Source: CAYWMP01 sp964459445
GTDB taxonomy: Bacteria > Desulfobacterota > DSM-4660 > Desulfatiglandales > HGW-15
Direction: 5' to 3'
NCBI GenBank assembly: GCA_964459445.1
Contig: CAYWMP010000030.1
Location: forward strand, 1 to 41,266
DNA: 41,266 bases
Below the pieces are notes generated by a model, which made no database searches, had not been told where the DNA came from, and saw only the letters and a list, made by a program, of their open reading frames with translations. Shown here in pieces: positions 40,329 through 41,266 of the stretch (its first letter is position 1; each line of letters opens with the position of its first letter). The position numbers and the translations under genes were made by a program.

Positions 40329-40967
40329 CTACCCTTCCCAAATCACTTCCCCAAACAATTTCGGATCTCTTTGGCGAGCCATAAAGGCCTCAAAGGCCCT
40401 CATCTCTTTTCCTAAAATACCCGAACCACCGTGTCCGGGATAAAACACGGTGTCCTCAGGCAGTTTGAATATCTTCTGTGAGATGGATTCAATGATCTGG
40501 CGAAACCCCTCCGGTGCCCATGTCCTGCCGGGCCCGCCCGGGAACAGAGTGTCTCCCGATATTAAATATTTACCGGTATAGAAACAAAGACCTCCCGGCG
40601 TGTGCCCCGGCGTATGCAACACTTCGAGCCGTTGACTGCCGAAGGTTATAGTATCGCCATCCTTTAAGAGAACATCTGCCGGAACCGGCATATTATCGGC
40701 ATCATCGGCATGGGCAGCGACCGGGACATTCAGAGCCTTCTTCAGATCAGCCAAGCCGCCCACGTGGTCGATATGCGAATGGGTCATGAGTATATGTTGA
40801 GGCTTGGTATCCCCGAGCGCGGCCACAAGCTTGCGGCTTTCCCCGGGAGCATCCACAACGACACTCTCACCCGTTTTGCGGCATGTCATGATATAGGCGT
40901 TCGTCATGAACGACCCCAGTTCTAGGCGATCAATTCGAATGTTCTCGTCTTCTGCAACAGTGCCCAT
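40329..40967 (-). CDS. Metallo-beta-lactamase fold hydrolase, glyoxalase-II-like
   Basis: The 212-residue protein has the metal-binding motif THSHIDH (H63, H65, D67, H68), then HTPGHTPGGLCFY, the bridging Asp region LISGDTLFPGG and the final His in VFYPGHGG. The size and motifs match the YcbL/glyoxalase-II-like group, which hydrolyses thioesters of small thiols or related compounds. AGGAGG stands before the ATG. Its start is five bases from the stop of the HAD gene, so the two form an operon that converges with the MshA/MshB-like genes. If the cluster makes a thiol, this enzyme would be a plausible user of its thioesters; that is inference. Confidence 0.92.
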   Translation of the reverse strand: MGTVAEDENIRIDRLELGSFMTNAYIMTCRKTGESVVVDAPGESRKLVAALGDTKPQHILMTHSHIDHVGGLADLKKALNVPVAAHADDADNMPVPADVLLKDGDTITFGSQRLEVLHTPGHTPGGLCFYTGKYLISGDTLFPGGPGRTWAPEGFRQIIESISQKIFKLPEDTVFYPGHGGSGILGKEMRAFEAFMARQRDPKLFGEVIWEG

Positions 40968-40972
40968 TTACT

Positions 40973-41266
40973 TCACCTCCTAGACGCCTCCACTCCAATC
41001 AAGCGCTCGAGATCTTTGACAAGGGCCTTTCCGTTCGTAAAGAGAATCCCATAGATACCTAAATCACAGGCCGCTTCAACATTCTCTTCAAGATCGTCAA
41101 TAAAGACGGCTTCTCTCGGCTCAACACGTAAACGGTTGAGCGTGCTTTCATAAGCAACAGGGTTTGGCTTAACTACACCCTCATCCCCCGAACAAAATAC
41201 CACGTCAAAAAGATCTAGCATATTCCACCCGGCCAACCATTTGTCAAGGTCCGGCGGCCAATTCGC
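40973..41266 (-). CDS. HAD-family hydrolase, partial (N-terminus beyond right edge)
   Basis: Ninety-seven residues of the C-terminal part are visible. KPNPVAYESTLNRL includes the conserved Lys of HAD motif III, AVFIDDLEENVEAACDLGI is motif IV, and GILFTNG follows. The frame is open to the edge of the window. The DxDxT nucleophile motif must lie beyond it. HAD proteins of this type are small-molecule phosphatases. The gene is upstream of and coupled to the glyoxalase-II-like gene. A phosphatase step (MshA product dephosphorylation) is needed in a mycothiol-type pathway, but this assignment is only contextual. Confidence 0.85.
   Translation of the reverse strand, partial: ANWPPDLDKWLAGWNMLDLFDVVFCSGDEGVVKPNPVAYESTLNRLRVEPREAVFIDDLEENVEAACDLGIYGILFTNGKALVKDLERLIGVEASRR

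Noticed and set aside
1..41266. CRISPR array, IS element or prophage
   Set aside because: No regularly spaced direct repeats, transposase, integrase or phage structural genes were seen on either strand.

Overview
The window looks like an anaerobic Desulfobacterota (former Deltaproteobacteria) genome, probably a metagenome scaffold because it carries a 100-N assembly gap at 16298-16397. The reasons are: HdrA/MvhD/FrhB electron-transfer genes, sigma-54 regulators with FIS-type C-termini, a c-type-heme sensor kinase, DUF169 and DUF2148 proteins, two apparent selenoproteins, and recurrent palindromic intergenic repeats. No rRNA, intact tRNA, CRISPR array or transposase was seen.

Region 1 (1-14739) is a double electron-transfer locus. 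On the minus strand, reading leftwards from about 6434, come a single-domain response regulator, an HdrA with an inserted GltD-like NAD(P)H:flavin domain, MvhD, an FrhB/FdhB-like iron-sulfur protein and a second HdrA-like protein cut by the left edge. On the plus strand, a sigma-54 enhancer-binding regulator (7090-8862) precedes NuoE, NuoF and NuoG/HoxU-like proteins and a fused, degenerate HdrA-MvhD protein (9250-14739). This set resembles the soluble electron-transfer part of class II benzoyl-CoA reductase (BamE-I) and flavin-based bifurcating Hdr complexes, but no BamB/BamC or HdrB/HdrC lies inside the window. A textbook sigma-54 promoter precedes nuoE, a weaker one precedes the minus-strand operon, and GTTTCA/TGAAAC boxes cluster in both control regions, so the two operons are probably co-regulated.

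Region 2 (14740-21578) is regulatory, all on the minus strand: a second sigma-54 regulator broken by the gap, a second single-domain response regulator paralogous to the first, a UspA protein, and a pair of overlapping genes for a heme-binding membrane histidine kinase and a receiver-kinase hybrid.

Region 3 (21579-25936) is a redox and stress group: a Cys-rich membrane protein, a SYLF lipid-binding protein, an OsmC-family protein and a DsbA/FrnE-family thioredoxin-fold protein, a degenerate aldo/keto reductase and a DUF2148 protein. The OsmC and DsbA genes each carry an in-frame TGA exactly at the catalytic cysteine codon, so both are best read as selenoproteins rather than as broken ORFs.

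Region 4 (25937-32262) holds a large solute-binding-domain hybrid histidine kinase, a DUF169 protein, a GntR/UTRA repressor with a tiny upstream ORF, and a methyltransferase.

Region 5 (32360-41266) is the most unusual. It contains a myo-inositol-1-phosphate synthase, two cyanophycinase-like proteins (the second fused to the C-terminal tRNA-binding part of cysteinyl-tRNA synthetase), a FemX/CelD-like acyltransferase, an MshA-like glycosyltransferase, an MshB-like PIG-L deacetylase, a glyoxalase-II-like metallo-hydrolase and a partial HAD phosphatase. Together these suggest an undescribed inositol-glucosamine pathway, possibly a mycothiol-like low-molecular-weight thiol or a GlcN-inositol lipid. 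The gene families are seen in the sequence; the pathway is inference.
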